A stretch of DNA of 64,000 nucleotides from Croceibacterium salegens (GCF_009827435.1 NZ_WTYM01000052.1:1-64000); one strand, 5' to 3'; counted from the stretch's first letter, positions 51,557-61,488 are shown. Notes: generated from the letters alone by a model not told the origin. A program made the numbers and translations.

Positions 51557-52426
51557 TCAGTTCGCGGGTGCGACAAAGAGCAGCGGATCGAGCCGTGCGT
51601 CGTGCCATTTCATCGACCAGTGGAGGTGCGGCCCTGTGGCCCTTCCGGTCATTCCGATGTTGCCGATGTACTGGCCCTGGCGAACCACGTCGCCGACTTT
51701 GACCGCCAGTTTCGAGGAATGCAGGAAAGCGCTGTTGAGACCGCCGCCGTGATCGATGATCAGGAGGTTGCCCTCGAGTGAAAACGGAGACTGAGCGGCG
51801 AGCACGACGACGCCGTCGGCAGGGGCGACGTAGGGCGTGCCGCTCTCCCCCGTCGCGATGTCGAGGCCCGAGTGGTAGCTGCCCGCCTCGCCGCCGCGAT
51901 AGATGCGCTGCGAGCCGAATCGGCCCGAGATTCGGCCCCTGGCCGGCCAGATGAAATCCTGCCGCCAGCCGCCGATGTCGTGGTCCACGGCCCGCGCCGC
52001 GGCAATTTGCGCCAGCTCGGGCTCGCGGATCTTCCAGAACTCCTCGGTCGTGCGGCCCTGCGTGCGCGGAATGTCGACGCGTTCTATGTTCCAGGCGCGT
52101 GGACTGACCGTCAGCGGGCTGGTGACGGTACGCCCGTCTGCAAACGTCGCGACCAGCGTCGACGTGGGCCCCGCATCGCGGTCGAAGGCGGCGAAGAAAT
52201 GACCACTCGGATCGAGCTTCAGAGGTTCATCGCCAAGCCGGGCGGCAACGGTGCCCGCCGGGGCTTGTCCACGTAGCCAGCCGCCCTGGGTCAGCTCGCC
52301 TGAATAGACGAAGGTCGCCGGTGCAGCCGCTGCAGGCGGCGGAGCGCTTTCGCCCGTACCACCGAAACCGGCCAGCCAGGCGACGGCCGAGGCGGCCAGC
52401 GCAAACTTCAGCAACCCGGCAGGCAT
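51557..52426 (-). CDS. M23 family metallopeptidase (LytM domain)
   Basis: A 289-residue exported protein. It has a hydrophobic N-terminus (FALAASAVAWLAGFGG), about 130 residues of unknown beta-rich sequence, and then an M23 domain. The zinc ligands are intact: SYHSGLDIA (H, D) and TGPHLHWSMKW (HLH), with the typical GRFGSQRIYRGG and GVVVLAAQ. It probably cleaves peptidoglycan cross-links or acts as an envelope hydrolase. The DUF2093 gene ends 2 nt upstream. Confidence 0.9.
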   Translation of the reverse strand: MPAGLLKFALAASAVAWLAGFGGTGESAPPPAAAAPATFVYSGELTQGGWLRGQAPAGTVAARLGDEPLKLDPSGHFFAAFDRDAGPTSTLVATFADGRTVTSPLTVSPRAWNIERVDIPRTQGRTTEEFWKIREPELAQIAAARAVDHDIGGWRQDFIWPARGRISGRFGSQRIYRGGEAGSYHSGLDIATGESGTPYVAPADGVVVLAAQSPFSLEGNLLIIDHGGGLNSAFLHSSKLAVKVGDVVRQGQYIGNIGMTGRATGPHLHWSMKWHDARLDPLLFVAPAN

Positions 52427-52428
52427 TG

Positions 52429-52632
52429 TCAGTCGTCGCCGGACAGCCGCTGCGTGGCGATGGCGGCGCTGGCGTAGGCTTCCTGCCGGTCGACCGACCA
52501 GTAGCGCAGCTCTTCCAGCGGGATAGCCTCGCCGGTGACGGCACAGACGACGAAATGGCCCGGCCTGGCCACGCGGAAGCCGTTCGGCCCGTAGATCAGC
52601 GTGGCAGGGGTCTGTCGTGAATTCATCAGCAT
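52429..52632 (-). CDS. DUF2093 domain protein
   Basis: A 67-residue protein matching DUF2093, a small alphaproteobacterial family: PATLIYGPNGFRVARPGHFVVCAVTGEAIPLEELRYWSVDRQEAYASA. The function is unknown; family members commonly lie next to xseA, as here. It is 24 nt after xseA and 2 nt before the M23 peptidase, in one probable operon. Confidence 0.9.
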   Translation of the reverse strand: MLMNSRQTPATLIYGPNGFRVARPGHFVVCAVTGEAIPLEELRYWSVDRQEAYASAAIATQRLSGDD

Positions 52633-52656
52633 ACGCGGGACCTTAGCAACGAGCGG

Positions 52657-54111
52657 TCACTCGAACAAATCGTCTTGTGCGGGCCGTTTGGCCTGCGCGA
52701 CGGGACGAGGCTTGGACCTCGATACACCAAGCGGACTAACCTCGACTGAACCGTCGGCGAATTCGAGCGTCAGGACCGGCTGCGCGGCGGCGACGGCGCG
52801 CGAAGACACCACCGGGTGGCCGCTGGCGCTGACCAGCGCATAACCGCGTTCGAGCGGGGCCTTGGGATCGAGCGAACGGCGCAAGCGCTCCAGGGCAGCC
52901 AGCCGCTCGCCGCGCTCGGCCAGAGGGCGGGTGACGAGCGCGGGCACGAGCCGGACGGAATTGAGCCGCTGCTGTGCATCGCGCAGGCCCCGTTGCAGCA
53001 TGGCAGGCGACAGGCGCAGTTCGGACAACCTTTCGCGCCCCTTCCCGGCACGATCGGCAAGGCCGCGGCGCAGGCGCTCGGCAAGGTCGTCGAGGGCCTG
53101 CGCCTTGGCCGCCACCAGCGCCTCTGGCTGCGGAAAGCGCGCCACCCGCGCCTCGAGCCGTTCGCGCCCGAGCGTGACCGGGCGCATGACCGACTTGCGC
53201 TGGCGCAACGCAAACTCGTCGAGCGTCGCGGTGAGGTCGCGCAGCACCGGCACGGCAATCTCGGCGGCGGCGGTGGGGGTCGGGGCGCGCCGGTCGGCAG
53301 CATAGTCTGCCAGCGTGGTGTCGGTCTCGTGCCCGACCGCGCTGATCACCGGGATCGGCGATTCGGCGATGGCGCGGACGACGGTCTCCTCGTTGAAGCC
53401 CCACAGGTCCTCGATCGAACCGCCTCCGCGCGCGACGATCAGCAGGTCGGGGCGCGGCACCGCGCCGCCCTCGGCCAGCGCGCCGAACCCACGCACCGCG
53501 GCGGCGACCTGCTCGGCCGAACCCTGCCCCTGGACCAGCACCGGCCAGACCAGCACGCGGCTGGGGAAGCGGTCGGCAAGGCGGTGGAGGATGTCGCGGA
53601 TCACCGCCCCCGTCGGCGAAGTGACCACGCCGATCACTCGCGGGAGATACGGCAGCGGCCGCTTGCGCTCGGGCGCGAAGAGCCCCTCGGCGGCGAGCCG
53701 CTGGCGGGTCTTCTCGAGCAGCGCGAGCAGCGCCCCTTCGCCGGCGATCTCCATCCGCTCGATGACGATCTGGTATTTCGAGCGCCCGGGATAGGTCGTC
53801 AGCTTGCCCGAAGCGACGACCTCGATCCCATCCTCGGGCCGGAATCCCAGCCGCTCGGCATTGCCGCGCCACATCACCCCGTCGATCACCGCGCCCTCGT
53901 CCTTGAGGCTGCAGTAGAAGTGCCCGGAGGCGGCGCGCTTGACCCCCGACAGCTCGCCGCGCAGCTTCACGAAACCGAAGCGCTCCTCGACCGTGCGCTT
54001 GAGCAGCTGGGAAATCTCGGTGATGGAGAGCGGTGCGGCGTTGTCCCCAGCGGCCCCCTTGGCTACCAGCCCGGCAGCTGAATCGTCGTCGTCGAAAGAA
54101 GGGCCGGGCAT
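52657..54111 (-). CDS. xseA: Exodeoxyribonuclease VII large subunit
   Basis: A 484-residue XseA, which with XseB degrades single-stranded DNA. It has an N-terminal OB fold ([45 protein letters not shown]) and the catalytic region [44 protein letters not shown] and [32 protein letters not shown] long coiled coil (about 290-430) and the C-terminal GYALVS motif follow. The start ATG 54111 overlaps the purD start in the opposite direction (CATG). Confidence 0.96.
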   Translation of the reverse strand: MPGPSFDDDDSAAGLVAKGAAGDNAAPLSITEISQLLKRTVEERFGFVKLRGELSGVKRAASGHFYCSLKDEGAVIDGVMWRGNAERLGFRPEDGIEVVASGKLTTYPGRSKYQIVIERMEIAGEGALLALLEKTRQRLAAEGLFAPERKRPLPYLPRVIGVVTSPTGAVIRDILHRLADRFPSRVLVWPVLVQGQGSAEQVAAAVRGFGALAEGGAVPRPDLLIVARGGGSIEDLWGFNEETVVRAIAESPIPVISAVGHETDTTLADYAADRRAPTPTAAAEIAVPVLRDLTATLDEFALRQRKSVMRPVTLGRERLEARVARFPQPEALVAAKAQALDDLAERLRRGLADRAGKGRERLSELRLSPAMLQRGLRDAQQRLNSVRLVPALVTRPLAERGERLAALERLRRSLDPKAPLERGYALVSASGHPVVSSRAVAAAQPVLTLEFADGSVEVSPLGVSRSKPRPVAQAKRPAQDDLFE

Positions 54112-55399
54112 GAATATCCTCTTGCTGGGAGCAGGCGGGCGCGAACATGCGCTGGCGTGGAAGCTGGCGCAATCCCGCTACATCGCCGCCGACGGTGGTA
54201 CGCTCTATGCCGCGCCGGGCAACCCCGGCATCGCCGAATGCGCCACGCTGGTCGAACTCGACGTTGCCGACCACGACGCTGTCGTCGCCTGGTGCGAGGG
54301 GCACAGGGTCGATTTCGTCGTCGTAGGGCCGGAAGCCCCGCTGGTCGATGGGCTGGCCGACACCTTGCGCGGGGCCGGGATCGCGGTGTTCGGTCCGAGC
54401 AAGGCCGCCGCCCAGCTCGAAGGCAGCAAGGGCTTCACCAAGGACCTGTGCGAGCGCGCCGGAATCCCGACCGCGGGCTATGTCCGGACGACCTCGCTGG
54501 AGCAGGCGAAGACCGCGCTCGACCGCTTCGAAGCGCCCTACGTGCTCAAGGCCGACGGGCTGGCGGCGGGCAAGGGCGTGGTCATCGCAGCCACGCAAGA
54601 CGATGCGAATGAAGCGCTTGAAGACATGTTCAGCGGCGCGTTCGGCGCTGCCGGGACAGAGGTTGTCCTGGAGGAATTCATGGAAGGCGAGGAAGCGAGC
54701 TTCTTCGTCCTTACCGACGGGGCGACGATCGTCCCCTTCGGCTCGGCGCAGGATCACAAACGGGTCGGCGAAGGCGACACCGGGCCGAACACCGGCGGGA
54801 TGGGCGCCTACAGCCCCGCCCCGGTGCTCAGCGCGAGCCTGCGCGGGGAAGCGATCGAGCGGATCATCGCCCCGACGGTTCGGCAGATGGCCGAGGAAGG
54901 CATGCCCTATTCGGGCGTGCTCTACGCCGGGCTGATGCTGACCCCGCAAGGCCCCAAGCTGGTCGAGTACAACTGCCGCTTCGGCGATCCCGAATGCCAG
55001 GTGCTGATGATGCGGCTGGAGAGCGATCTCGGCGAGTATCTCTACGCCTCCGCGACCAGCGGCCTTGCCGCGCTCCGGCCGCCGAAGTTCTCCCGCGAAA
55101 CCGCCATGACGGTCGTGATGGCGGCGCAGGGCTATCCCGGCACGCCGGCGAAGGACGGATCCATCGCGGGGATCGACGCCGCCGAAGCCGGCGGGGCCAA
55201 GGTCTTCCATGCCGGGACCGCGCTCAGGGACGGGCAACTGGTCGCCAGTGGCGGGCGCGTGCTCAACGTGACGGCGAGCGGCAGCAGCGTGGCGGAAGCG
55301 CAGCGCAAGGCCTACGCCGCGGTCGACGCGCTCGATTTCCCGAGCGGCTTTTGCCGCCGCGACATCGGCTGGCGCGAAATCGAGCGCGAAGGCTCCTAG
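54110..55399 (+). CDS. purD: Phosphoribosylamine-glycine ligase
   Basis: A 429-residue PurD (GAR synthetase), the second step of purine synthesis. It has [55 protein letters not shown], the ATP-grasp segments [17 protein letters not shown] and [17 protein letters not shown], and [26 protein letters not shown]. Its ATG (54110) shares bases with the divergent xseA start, leaving no spacer for promoters. Its stop overlaps the convergent 55396 gene by 4 nt. Confidence 0.97.
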   Translation: MNILLLGAGGREHALAWKLAQSRYIAADGGTLYAAPGNPGIAECATLVELDVADHDAVVAWCEGHRVDFVVVGPEAPLVDGLADTLRGAGIAVFGPSKAAAQLEGSKGFTKDLCERAGIPTAGYVRTTSLEQAKTALDRFEAPYVLKADGLAAGKGVVIAATQDDANEALEDMFSGAFGAAGTEVVLEEFMEGEEASFFVLTDGATIVPFGSAQDHKRVGEGDTGPNTGGMGAYSPAPVLSASLRGEAIERIIAPTVRQMAEEGMPYSGVLYAGLMLTPQGPKLVEYNCRFGDPECQVLMMRLESDLGEYLYASATSGLAALRPPKFSRETAMTVVMAAQGYPGTPAKDGSIAGIDAAEAGGAKVFHAGTALRDGQLVASGGRVLNVTASGSSVAEAQRKAYAAVDALDFPSGFCRRDIGWREIEREGS

Positions 55400-56241
55400 A
55401 GCCCGAGCGCGTCGCGCATGGCCCACAGCGGCAAGTGCGGACGGGCGAGCGCCTGGTTTACCGCATAGGGCCACCAGCCTGGGCCGAAGGGCAGGTAGAG
55501 CCGCACCGGAACGCCTAGCCGCTTGGCGATCGCCGTGGTGCGGCGGCGGGGCAGGCCGCGGAGCTGTTCGAGCTCGCACGGTGTGCTGGACGCCACCAGC
55601 ATCGTCAGCGCCGCTTCGGCGAGTGCGGGATCGTGGGTGGCGATGCCGACCGGGGCGGTGCGCCCGGCGAGGCGTTCGACCAACGACAGGTAGGCGGCAG
55701 CAACGTCCGGGACATCGGCCACCGGATCGGCCCACTCGCCCTTGACCAGCCGGATGCGGCACGGCGTGTCGCGCAAAGCAACGGCATCGGCGGCGCTGCG
55801 CTGCCAGCGGGCAGGGAGCGCGACGCCCGCGGCGAATTCGCGGCCCAGCGAAAGGATGGCGTCGGCATGGACCGGTGCCATGGCATCGAAGGTCAGAGGA
55901 ATGCCGCTGGCGACGAGGCCTGCAACTGCCGCACGATCGAAGCCGATGGCATTGGCCTTGACTGCAATGCGCGTGTCGATCCCGGCCGCGGCGAGCCCGG
56001 CGGCGAGGTCGCCCCAGATCGCGGCGACTTCGCCGACGGTCTCGCCGCTGGCATGGAAATAACCGGCGCTGGTGCGAATGCCGCGCCCACCGAGGGAGGC
56101 GAAGTGCGCCACCGCGGCGGTGACGTCGAGGCCCGGCGAGACCTTTTCGACCAGCTCCGGCAGCGCGTAGCGGACATCGCGCAGGCGGGCGCGCAGGGCG
56201 GAGCTCACCGCCGCACTCGCACCAGCCGTTGCCGCGCCCAT
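55396..56241 (-). CDS. Proline dehydrogenase-like protein
   Basis: A 281-residue protein that resembles the TIM-barrel of proline dehydrogenases in its C-terminal half: [13 protein letters not shown] (as in RLVKGAYWD), [24 protein letters not shown] (the E-L-G flavin region), [22 protein letters not shown]. The N-terminal half is divergent. It is encoded behind and overlaps the GNAT-like gene by 37 nt, so it may serve a joint pathway rather than proline catabolism. A monofunctional PRODH is possible; the sequence is short and substituted compared with PutA. Confidence 0.65.
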   Translation of the reverse strand: MGAATAGASAAVSSALRARLRDVRYALPELVEKVSPGLDVTAAVAHFASLGGRGIRTSAGYFHASGETVGEVAAIWGDLAAGLAAAGIDTRIAVKANAIGFDRAAVAGLVASGIPLTFDAMAPVHADAILSLGREFAAGVALPARWQRSAADAVALRDTPCRIRLVKGEWADPVADVPDVAAAYLSLVERLAGRTAPVGIATHDPALAEAALTMLVASSTPCELEQLRGLPRRRTTAIAKRLGVPVRLYLPFGPGWWPYAVNQALARPHLPLWAMRDALGL

Positions 56242-57290
56242 CGTGCACTGTCGGCGGCGAAGGCCACGGCTCCCGCCATTCCGAACGGGTAGGTCCTGAG
56301 CTGCACGCAGGAATGCTCCTCGCGCGTCCACAGCTCGGCAATCCAGCTTTCCGCATCGCCCATGAGTTCGAAGCGCTCGATCCGGCGCCGCGCCGCATCG
56401 CCGAGCACATGGAGCATCAGCAGCGTGCCGGGCGAACAGCGCTGGAAGCGCTCGTCGAAGCCGATCTTGTAGAGCCAATGCCTGCCGCCGAGCTCGACCG
56501 CGAGGTGCATTGCCGCGATCTCCCCACTGAGCCTGAGGAAGGCAATGCGGCAGCTCCGGTCCTCGCACGCCGCCTTGAGGTAGGCGCGGAAGAATGCCTC
56601 CTTCCGAGGGTCGCAGGCGATGGCTGTGCCCGCCTCGCGTTTCCAGCTCGCCGCCTCGACGGCGATGGCCGCATCGAAGTGCGCGTCGAACTCGTCCGGT
56701 GAGGGGGTGAGCGTTTCGAACGAAACCTGGCCGAATTCGGCGGCACGCCGCGCGGCGCGGCGGAAGTCGGAGCGGCGGCGCGCGTTGAAGCGGCTTTCGG
56801 GTTCGCTCCAGCTTTCGTCCAGCGCGATCGTCGGGCAGGGCGGCGCTGGGCGCACATCGACAAGTCCGCGTCCGGCCATCGCCTCGCGCAGCGCCGGCAC
56901 GAAGGCCGAGCTGGCCGGCACCCGGGCCATGACCAGCGGGCGTCGCTCCCGCGCCACGAGCGTCGCGAGGCGGTGCGCGGCAACCGAATCCCGGACCGCG
57001 GCGTCTCCCGGTTCGAACACTTCGTTGTCCCCCGCCAGCCGCCAGCGGGCGAAGGCTCCGGGCGAGCGGGCGAGCGGCAGGACGGCGTCGAAGCGGCCCT
57101 GGGTTTCGACCTGGAACAGCGCCAGTTCGTCGCCGGCCAGCAGGGTTTCGCGCAGGGCAGAGAGGAAATCGGGGTGCTGGGTCGGCAGCGTGGCGCGCGT
57201 GTCGAGGTGGCGCCAGGCGCGCTGGTGCGCCGTCGCCCCTTCTGCCGTGCGCAAGTCGAGCACCGGCGCATGAATCGCCGAAAATTCCAT
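56205..57290 (-). CDS. GNAT family acetyltransferase (BcsL/CelD-like)
   Basis: A 361-residue protein of the CelD/BcsL-type N-acyltransferase group: SDFRRAARRAAEFGQVSFETL, then WKREAGTAIACDPRKEAFFRAYLKAA, SCRIAFLRLSGEIAAMHLAVELGGRHWLYKIGFDERFQRCSPGTLLM and FELMGDAESW. These blocks form the second GNAT repeat of the family. Members act in polysaccharide or cell-envelope modification; the substrate is not known. It overlaps the PRODH-like gene. Confidence 0.85.
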   Translation of the reverse strand: MEFSAIHAPVLDLRTAEGATAHQRAWRHLDTRATLPTQHPDFLSALRETLLAGDELALFQVETQGRFDAVLPLARSPGAFARWRLAGDNEVFEPGDAAVRDSVAAHRLATLVARERRPLVMARVPASSAFVPALREAMAGRGLVDVRPAPPCPTIALDESWSEPESRFNARRRSDFRRAARRAAEFGQVSFETLTPSPDEFDAHFDAAIAVEAASWKREAGTAIACDPRKEAFFRAYLKAACEDRSCRIAFLRLSGEIAAMHLAVELGGRHWLYKIGFDERFQRCSPGTLLMLHVLGDAARRRIERFELMGDAESWIAELWTREEHSCVQLRTYPFGMAGAVAFAADSARWARQRLVRVRR

Positions 57291-57327
57291 TCACTGTCCC
57301 TCAGGACGGGCGAATAGCCGGGTCTTC

Positions 57328-58551
57328 CTAAGAAACTGCCAATCCGCTCGCAGGTAAGTGCCCGCGCACCAGCCACGCGGCGCTCGTCGCCAGCAGCGCC
57401 GTCAGCGCCAGCGCCCCGAACAGCACCGAGGCCGAGCCGCCGGCGAAGTCGAGCAGGTAACCCCCGGCGAAGCTCATGGCGATGCCGCCCACCCGGCCGC
57501 TGGTCATGCCGAGGCCGATCCCGCTAGCGCGGACATCGGCCGGATAGAGCAGCGTGGCCATGGCGTAGAGCGTGGTGATGCCGACGCTGGCGGCAAATCC
57601 GACCGCGGCGGCGAGGGCGTCGATCGCCAGGCGGGCGCCAGGCGCGGCATCGAGCGTAGCGCCGAATCCGGCGAGCAGGGCTGCCGTTGCCAGGGCGCTC
57701 GCCCACATGACCCGGCGCGATCCCTGCGCCCGGGCGAGCCAGCCGGCGGCGAAAGCGCCGAGAATCGAGCAGGCGTTGAACGTCAGGCTCGCCGTCAGCG
57801 CCTGGTCGAGCGTGAACCCGGCGGCGGTGAGGAACGAGGGCATCCACGCGCCGAGGCCATAGACGATCGCGGTCAGGGCCGCGAAGCTCAGGCCCACCCC
57901 GGCGTTGAGGCGGGCAAATTGCGACGACAGCAGCCGTCCGCGCTGCGCCGCCGGTCCGGCCGCCGGGTGCGGCGGCTCGCGCAACACGGCGAGGAGCACG
58001 ATCCCGAGCACCACGGCCAAGGCGCCAAGCGCCACGAACACCCCGCGCCAGCCGAGCGAGGGCAGCATGGCCGGAAGCGCCGCCGCGCCGATCATCCCGC
58101 CCGCCGGGGTCCCGACCGCGAGCAGCGCGACAACGTAAGTCCTGAAGCGGACCGGCAGCCACTCGCTGCCCAGCGCCAGCGCGTTCGGCCCAGCCGCCCC
58201 GAAGCCCACTCCGCCAAGCACCCTCAGCGCGGCCAGCGCGGCGACATCGTGGGTGCGGCTGACGGCAAGGGTCGCGCAGCCGAACAGGACCACCGCCAGC
58301 GCCAATGCGCGCACCCGGCCGACCTTGTCGCCGAGCCAGCCGCCGGCGGCCGCGCCCAGCGCCATCCCGAACAGCGCCGCGGCCATCGCCGTGCCGAAGT
58401 CGGCCCGTGCGACGCCCCACTCGGCAAGGATCAGCGGCGCGGTCAGGGCGAGCAGCTGGTAGTCGAGCCCGTCGATCACCAGCGCTGCGAGGCACAGCGC
58501 CAGCGTGACGAGCCCGAACGCCCGCACCGCCTCGCGGCTCTCGCCGGTCAA
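57328..58551 (-). CDS. MFS transporter, aromatic acid:H+ symporter (AAHS) type
   Basis: A 407-residue 12-span transporter. Span 1 carries the charged DGLDYQLLALTAPLI typical of AAHS permeases (PcaK/BenK); loop 2-3 has GGWLGDKVGRVRALALA; span 4 RVLGGVGFGAAGPNALAL; loop 8-9 GWLARAQGSRRVMW. Probable substrates are aromatic or other organic acids. TTG 58551 is chosen: it directly follows the SnoaL stop (TAACTTG), with AAAGGCAG as ribosome-binding site. Confidence 0.87.
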   Translation of the reverse strand: MTGESREAVRAFGLVTLALCLAALVIDGLDYQLLALTAPLILAEWGVARADFGTAMAAALFGMALGAAAGGWLGDKVGRVRALALAVVLFGCATLAVSRTHDVAALAALRVLGGVGFGAAGPNALALGSEWLPVRFRTYVVALLAVGTPAGGMIGAAALPAMLPSLGWRGVFVALGALAVVLGIVLLAVLREPPHPAAGPAAQRGRLLSSQFARLNAGVGLSFAALTAIVYGLGAWMPSFLTAAGFTLDQALTASLTFNACSILGAFAAGWLARAQGSRRVMWASALATAALLAGFGATLDAAPGARLAIDALAAAVGFAASVGITTLYAMATLLYPADVRASGIGLGMTSGRVGGIAMSFAGGYLLDFAGGSASVLFGALALTALLATSAAWLVRGHLPASGLAVS

Positions 58552-58552
58552 G

Positions 58553-59041
58553 TTATTCGGCTGCCTTTGCGGGAGGATTCTTCCACGCCCGTTCTTCTCC
58601 GACCCACGGCACCTGGCCGTTGATCCACAGGTCGACGTCGACGCTGGCGAAGCGCCATTCGCCATCGCCGCCCTTCACCGCGAGCGTATCCCACGTGCCC
58701 ATCCCGAACACCCGGTTCTCGAACGTCTCGACGTCGTGCTGCAGGATCGACCAGAAGGCCTTGATGCGCACGCCGTTCTCGCCCTTGGGGCTCATCAGGA
58801 CGGCGGAGAACCGATGCTGGCGGCCGAGGTAGTGGTTGGGCTTGTCATACCACAGCGAATCGGTCGCCCGCTTCAACCCCTCGCGACCGACGCATTGCCC
58901 CTGCGGCCAGTGGCGCAGCCAGCCGTCCTCGGCGAAGGTCGCCGCGTAGCCTTCAAAATCGCCGGTATCGAGCGCCCAGCAATAGCGCGCCATGAGTTCG
59001 TCGATTGCGACGCGATCCTCGAGCGAAACCTTGCCTGTCAT
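58553..59041 (-). CDS. SnoaL/NTF2-like (ring-hydroxylating dioxygenase beta-type fold) protein
   Basis: A 162-residue protein with the NTF2-like fold: LEDRVAIDELMARYCWALDTGDFEGYAATFAEDGWL is the common SnoaL_4 start, followed by KPNHYLGRQHRFSAVLM and WDTLAVKGGDGEWRFASVDVDLWING. Such proteins are isomerases, cyclases or dehydratases in catabolic and secondary pathways. It is coupled to the AAHS transporter, supporting a shared role with an organic-acid or aromatic substrate. Confidence 0.85.
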   Translation of the reverse strand: MTGKVSLEDRVAIDELMARYCWALDTGDFEGYAATFAEDGWLRHWPQGQCVGREGLKRATDSLWYDKPNHYLGRQHRFSAVLMSPKGENGVRIKAFWSILQHDVETFENRVFGMGTWDTLAVKGGDGEWRFASVDVDLWINGQVPWVGEERAWKNPPAKAAE

Positions 59042-59118
59042 GCCGCTCTCCCTTCAGCGGAGAGGATGGACCGCAAGCGGCCCGGCGGCAAGGGGCACCG
59101 CCGGGCCTCGCGCAAAGC

Positions 59119-59910
59119 TCATTGTCGAGCCTGTGCACGTTGCGGAACCAGCCAGACGAGCGCGAGGATCGCACCGCCGAGCACGAGCGAGGCGGCCAGC
59201 CGGCTCAGCTCGAGCCCGCCATGGGTGACCGGTTTGTCGAGGAAATCGCCTACGACAGCGCCCAGCGGCCGGGTAAGGATGAAGGCGGCCCAGAACAATG
59301 CGACGCGATTGGCCCTGGTGAGGAAGTACGCAAAGGCCAGCAAGGCCAGCGCCCCGCCGAATATTTCCGCCGCGCCGAGATAGCCGAGCGGACCGTCCGC
59401 CACCCAGTCGCCCAGCGCGGTGCCGAGCGTCTGCGAGAAGGTGATGGTCAGCCAGTAGTATAGCTCTGCCTTCGGCTCGTGCACCGATTGCACCGAGATC
59501 GTCCCGAGCGCGCGATGCCACGTGGCCAGCGAGGCGAGCACGAGGGCAAGAAGCAGCATCGAACCGCCGGGATAGCCGATACCGAGCGAGCGCGTGGCAA
59601 AATCCGCCAGCGTCGTGCCGGCCGTGGTCGAGGCGATGATAGTCGCCCAGTAGAGATAGGGATGGAACTTCGCCGCCCTGACCTGGAGCCAGACGAGCAG
59701 GGCCAGCAGGCCCCCGAATATCGCCGTACCGACAAGGTAGCCGTTTAGGCCGGACTGCCCGGCGCTCGCGGTGGTCTCGCCCAGCCAGCTCATGCTGACC
59801 GTGTCGCCCATCGTCTCGCCGAAGGTCGTCGCAAGGATCTTGGTGATCCAGAAGCCCAGCGTGACCGCGGGGACCTTTGTCATTGCCGTTTCGGCATCGC
59901 TCGTATTCAT
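59119..59910 (-). CDS. DUF347/COG4705 membrane protein
   Basis: A 263-residue membrane protein with about eight spans. It has the repeated DUF347 motif: ITKILATTFGETMGDTVSM, ATIIASTTAGTTLADFATR, LTITFSQTLGTALGDWVAD and AFILTRPLGAVVGDFLDK. These four internal copies are the hallmark of the COG4705 family. The function is unknown; some relatives lie in metal- or stress-related loci. The LuxR-type gene diverges from it 76 bp away. Confidence 0.88.
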   Translation of the reverse strand: MNTSDAETAMTKVPAVTLGFWITKILATTFGETMGDTVSMSWLGETTASAGQSGLNGYLVGTAIFGGLLALLVWLQVRAAKFHPYLYWATIIASTTAGTTLADFATRSLGIGYPGGSMLLLALVLASLATWHRALGTISVQSVHEPKAELYYWLTITFSQTLGTALGDWVADGPLGYLGAAEIFGGALALLAFAYFLTRANRVALFWAAFILTRPLGAVVGDFLDKPVTHGGLELSRLAASLVLGGAILALVWLVPQRAQARQ

Positions 59911-59986
59911 TGGCCGCACCGCATGCTTGCATCACACTTGGCCGCTACGCGCGAATGGCGTCGCCGGACCATAAGCAGGAGTTGAA

Positions 59987-60499
59987 ATGACCGGATTGAG
60001 CGCGCGCGGACGGCCCGATCACCACGCCCGGAGACTGGCCATCGCCGCCTCGGTCGCCGGGTTGCAGGCGCTGGCGGCGATCTATTTCCTGGTCGATGCC
60101 GTGGGCGAGAGCCACGACGGTTCGAACCCGCTGGGGCTGCTCGACGGCCTCGTCGCGCTCGCCCTGCTGGCGGGGATCGGTTTCGGCGCATTGGCTGTCC
60201 GGCGGTTGCTCGCCGACGCGCGTCGGCACGAGCGCGCGCTCGACGCAGCCCGCGGGGCGCTGGGAGAGCTCATCCGCGAACGTTTCGGAGAATGGCGCCT
60301 GTCGCCGAGCGAAGCCGATGTCGCGCTGTTCGCGCTCAAGGGATGCACCGTCGCGGAAATCGCCGAGATGCGCGGGGCTGCAAGCGGAACGGTGCGCTCG
60401 CAGCTCAGCCAGGTCTACGCCAAGGCCGGCGTTGCCGGCCAGCCGATGCTGATGTCGCTGTTCCTCGAAGACCTGCTGGGCGAAGCCGCGACGGCCTAA
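59987..60499 (+). CDS. Membrane-anchored LuxR-type HTH protein
   Basis: A 170-residue protein. Two membrane spans (LAIAASVAGLQALAAIYFLVDAV and GLLDGLVALALLAGIGFGALAV) are followed by a short linker helix and a GerE/LuxR-type HTH (WRLSPSEADVALFALKGCTVAEIAEMRGAASGTVRSQLSQVYAKAGV). There is no receiver or ligand domain. It could be a membrane-tethered regulator, perhaps for the divergent DUF347 gene. Its stop overlaps the adenosine kinase stop by 3 nt, convergently. Confidence 0.82.
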   Translation: MTGLSARGRPDHHARRLAIAASVAGLQALAAIYFLVDAVGESHDGSNPLGLLDGLVALALLAGIGFGALAVRRLLADARRHERALDAARGALGELIRERFGEWRLSPSEADVALFALKGCTVAEIAEMRGAASGTVRSQLSQVYAKAGVAGQPMLMSLFLEDLLGEAATA

Positions 60500-61488
60500 C
60501 CTAGCTTTTCGGCCATCAGCGCGGCGAGGTTGGCTTCGGAGCGGGCGCCGTAGTGGCTGATGATCTCGGCCGCGGCGATGGCCCCGCGGCGCAGGGACCG
60601 TTCGAGCGGCTCGCCGTTGACGTGGCCGTAGAGGAAACCGGCGGCGAAGAGGTCGCCCGCGCCGGTCGTGTCGACCACCTCGGTCGGTTCGGCGGCGACT
60701 TCAGCGCGCTCGCCCCCGGACACCGCGACGGCGCCCTTCTCGCTGCGAGTCACAACGAGCACCGGGACCTTGTCGCGCAGCGCGGCGATGCCGTCCTCGA
60801 AGTCATCCTCACCGGTCAGCGCGGCAAGCTCGACGTGGTTGGCAAAGAGGATGTCGATCAGCCCCTCGTCGATCAGCTGGCGGAAATCGTCGCCGTGGCG
60901 GCTGATGACGAAGGCGTCGCTGAGCGTGAAGGCGACCTCGCGCCCCGCGGCGCGGGCGGTCTCGATGGCCCGCCGCATGGCGGCGCGCGGCTCTTCCGGA
61001 TCCCACAGATAGCCTTCGAGGTAGAGCACCCTCGCTCCGCCGATCGCCTCCTCGTCGATGGCCGCCGCGGGCAGGAACTGCGAGGCGCCGAGGAAGGTGT
61101 TCATCGTGCGCTGGGCGTCGGGAGTGACGAAGATCAGGCAGCGCGCGGTCGGCGGGTCTCCGGCGCGGGCCGGGGTGTCGAAATCGATCCCGACCGCATG
61201 GATGTCGTGCGCGAAGACTTCCCCGAGCTGGTCCTTGGCGACCTGGCCGATGAAGGCGCACTGCGCGCCCATGGCGGAAAGCCCGGCGAGCGTGTTGGCC
61301 GCCGAACCGCCCGAAATCTCGCGCGCCGGGCCCATCGCGTCGTAGAGCTCGTTGGCACGCTCGGTATCGACCAGCGTCATGCCTCCCTTGTTGAGCCCGA
61401 GCTCGTCGATCAGCGTATCGTCGCACGGGGCCATCACGTCGACGATGGCGTTGCCGATGGCGATTACGTCGTAGCGGGGCTGGGTCAT
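60496..61488 (-). CDS. Adenosine kinase (PfkB family)
   Basis: A 330-residue PfkB-family sugar/nucleoside kinase. N-terminal DVIAIGNAIVDVMAPCDD and GGSAANTLAGLSAMGAQCAFIGQV are followed by the C-terminal signature EVVDTTGAGDLFAAGFLYGHVNG, whose aspartate is the catalytic base. Sphingomonad proteins with the same layout are annotated adenosine kinase; other nucleosides or sugars cannot be excluded. Confidence 0.9.
   Translation of the reverse strand: MTQPRYDVIAIGNAIVDVMAPCDDTLIDELGLNKGGMTLVDTERANELYDAMGPAREISGGSAANTLAGLSAMGAQCAFIGQVAKDQLGEVFAHDIHAVGIDFDTPARAGDPPTARCLIFVTPDAQRTMNTFLGASQFLPAAAIDEEAIGGARVLYLEGYLWDPEEPRAAMRRAIETARAAGREVAFTLSDAFVISRHGDDFRQLIDEGLIDILFANHVELAALTGEDDFEDGIAALRDKVPVLVVTRSEKGAVAVSGGERAEVAAEPTEVVDTTGAGDLFAAGFLYGHVNGEPLERSLRRGAIAAAEIISHYGARSEANLAALMAEKLG

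Noticed and set aside
52736-57294. Very long minus-strand frames of 1224 and 632 codons
   Set aside because: They are off-frame readings across xseA, purD and neighbours; arginine-rich low-information sequence with no domain, apart from the true PRODH-like part at 55396-56241.
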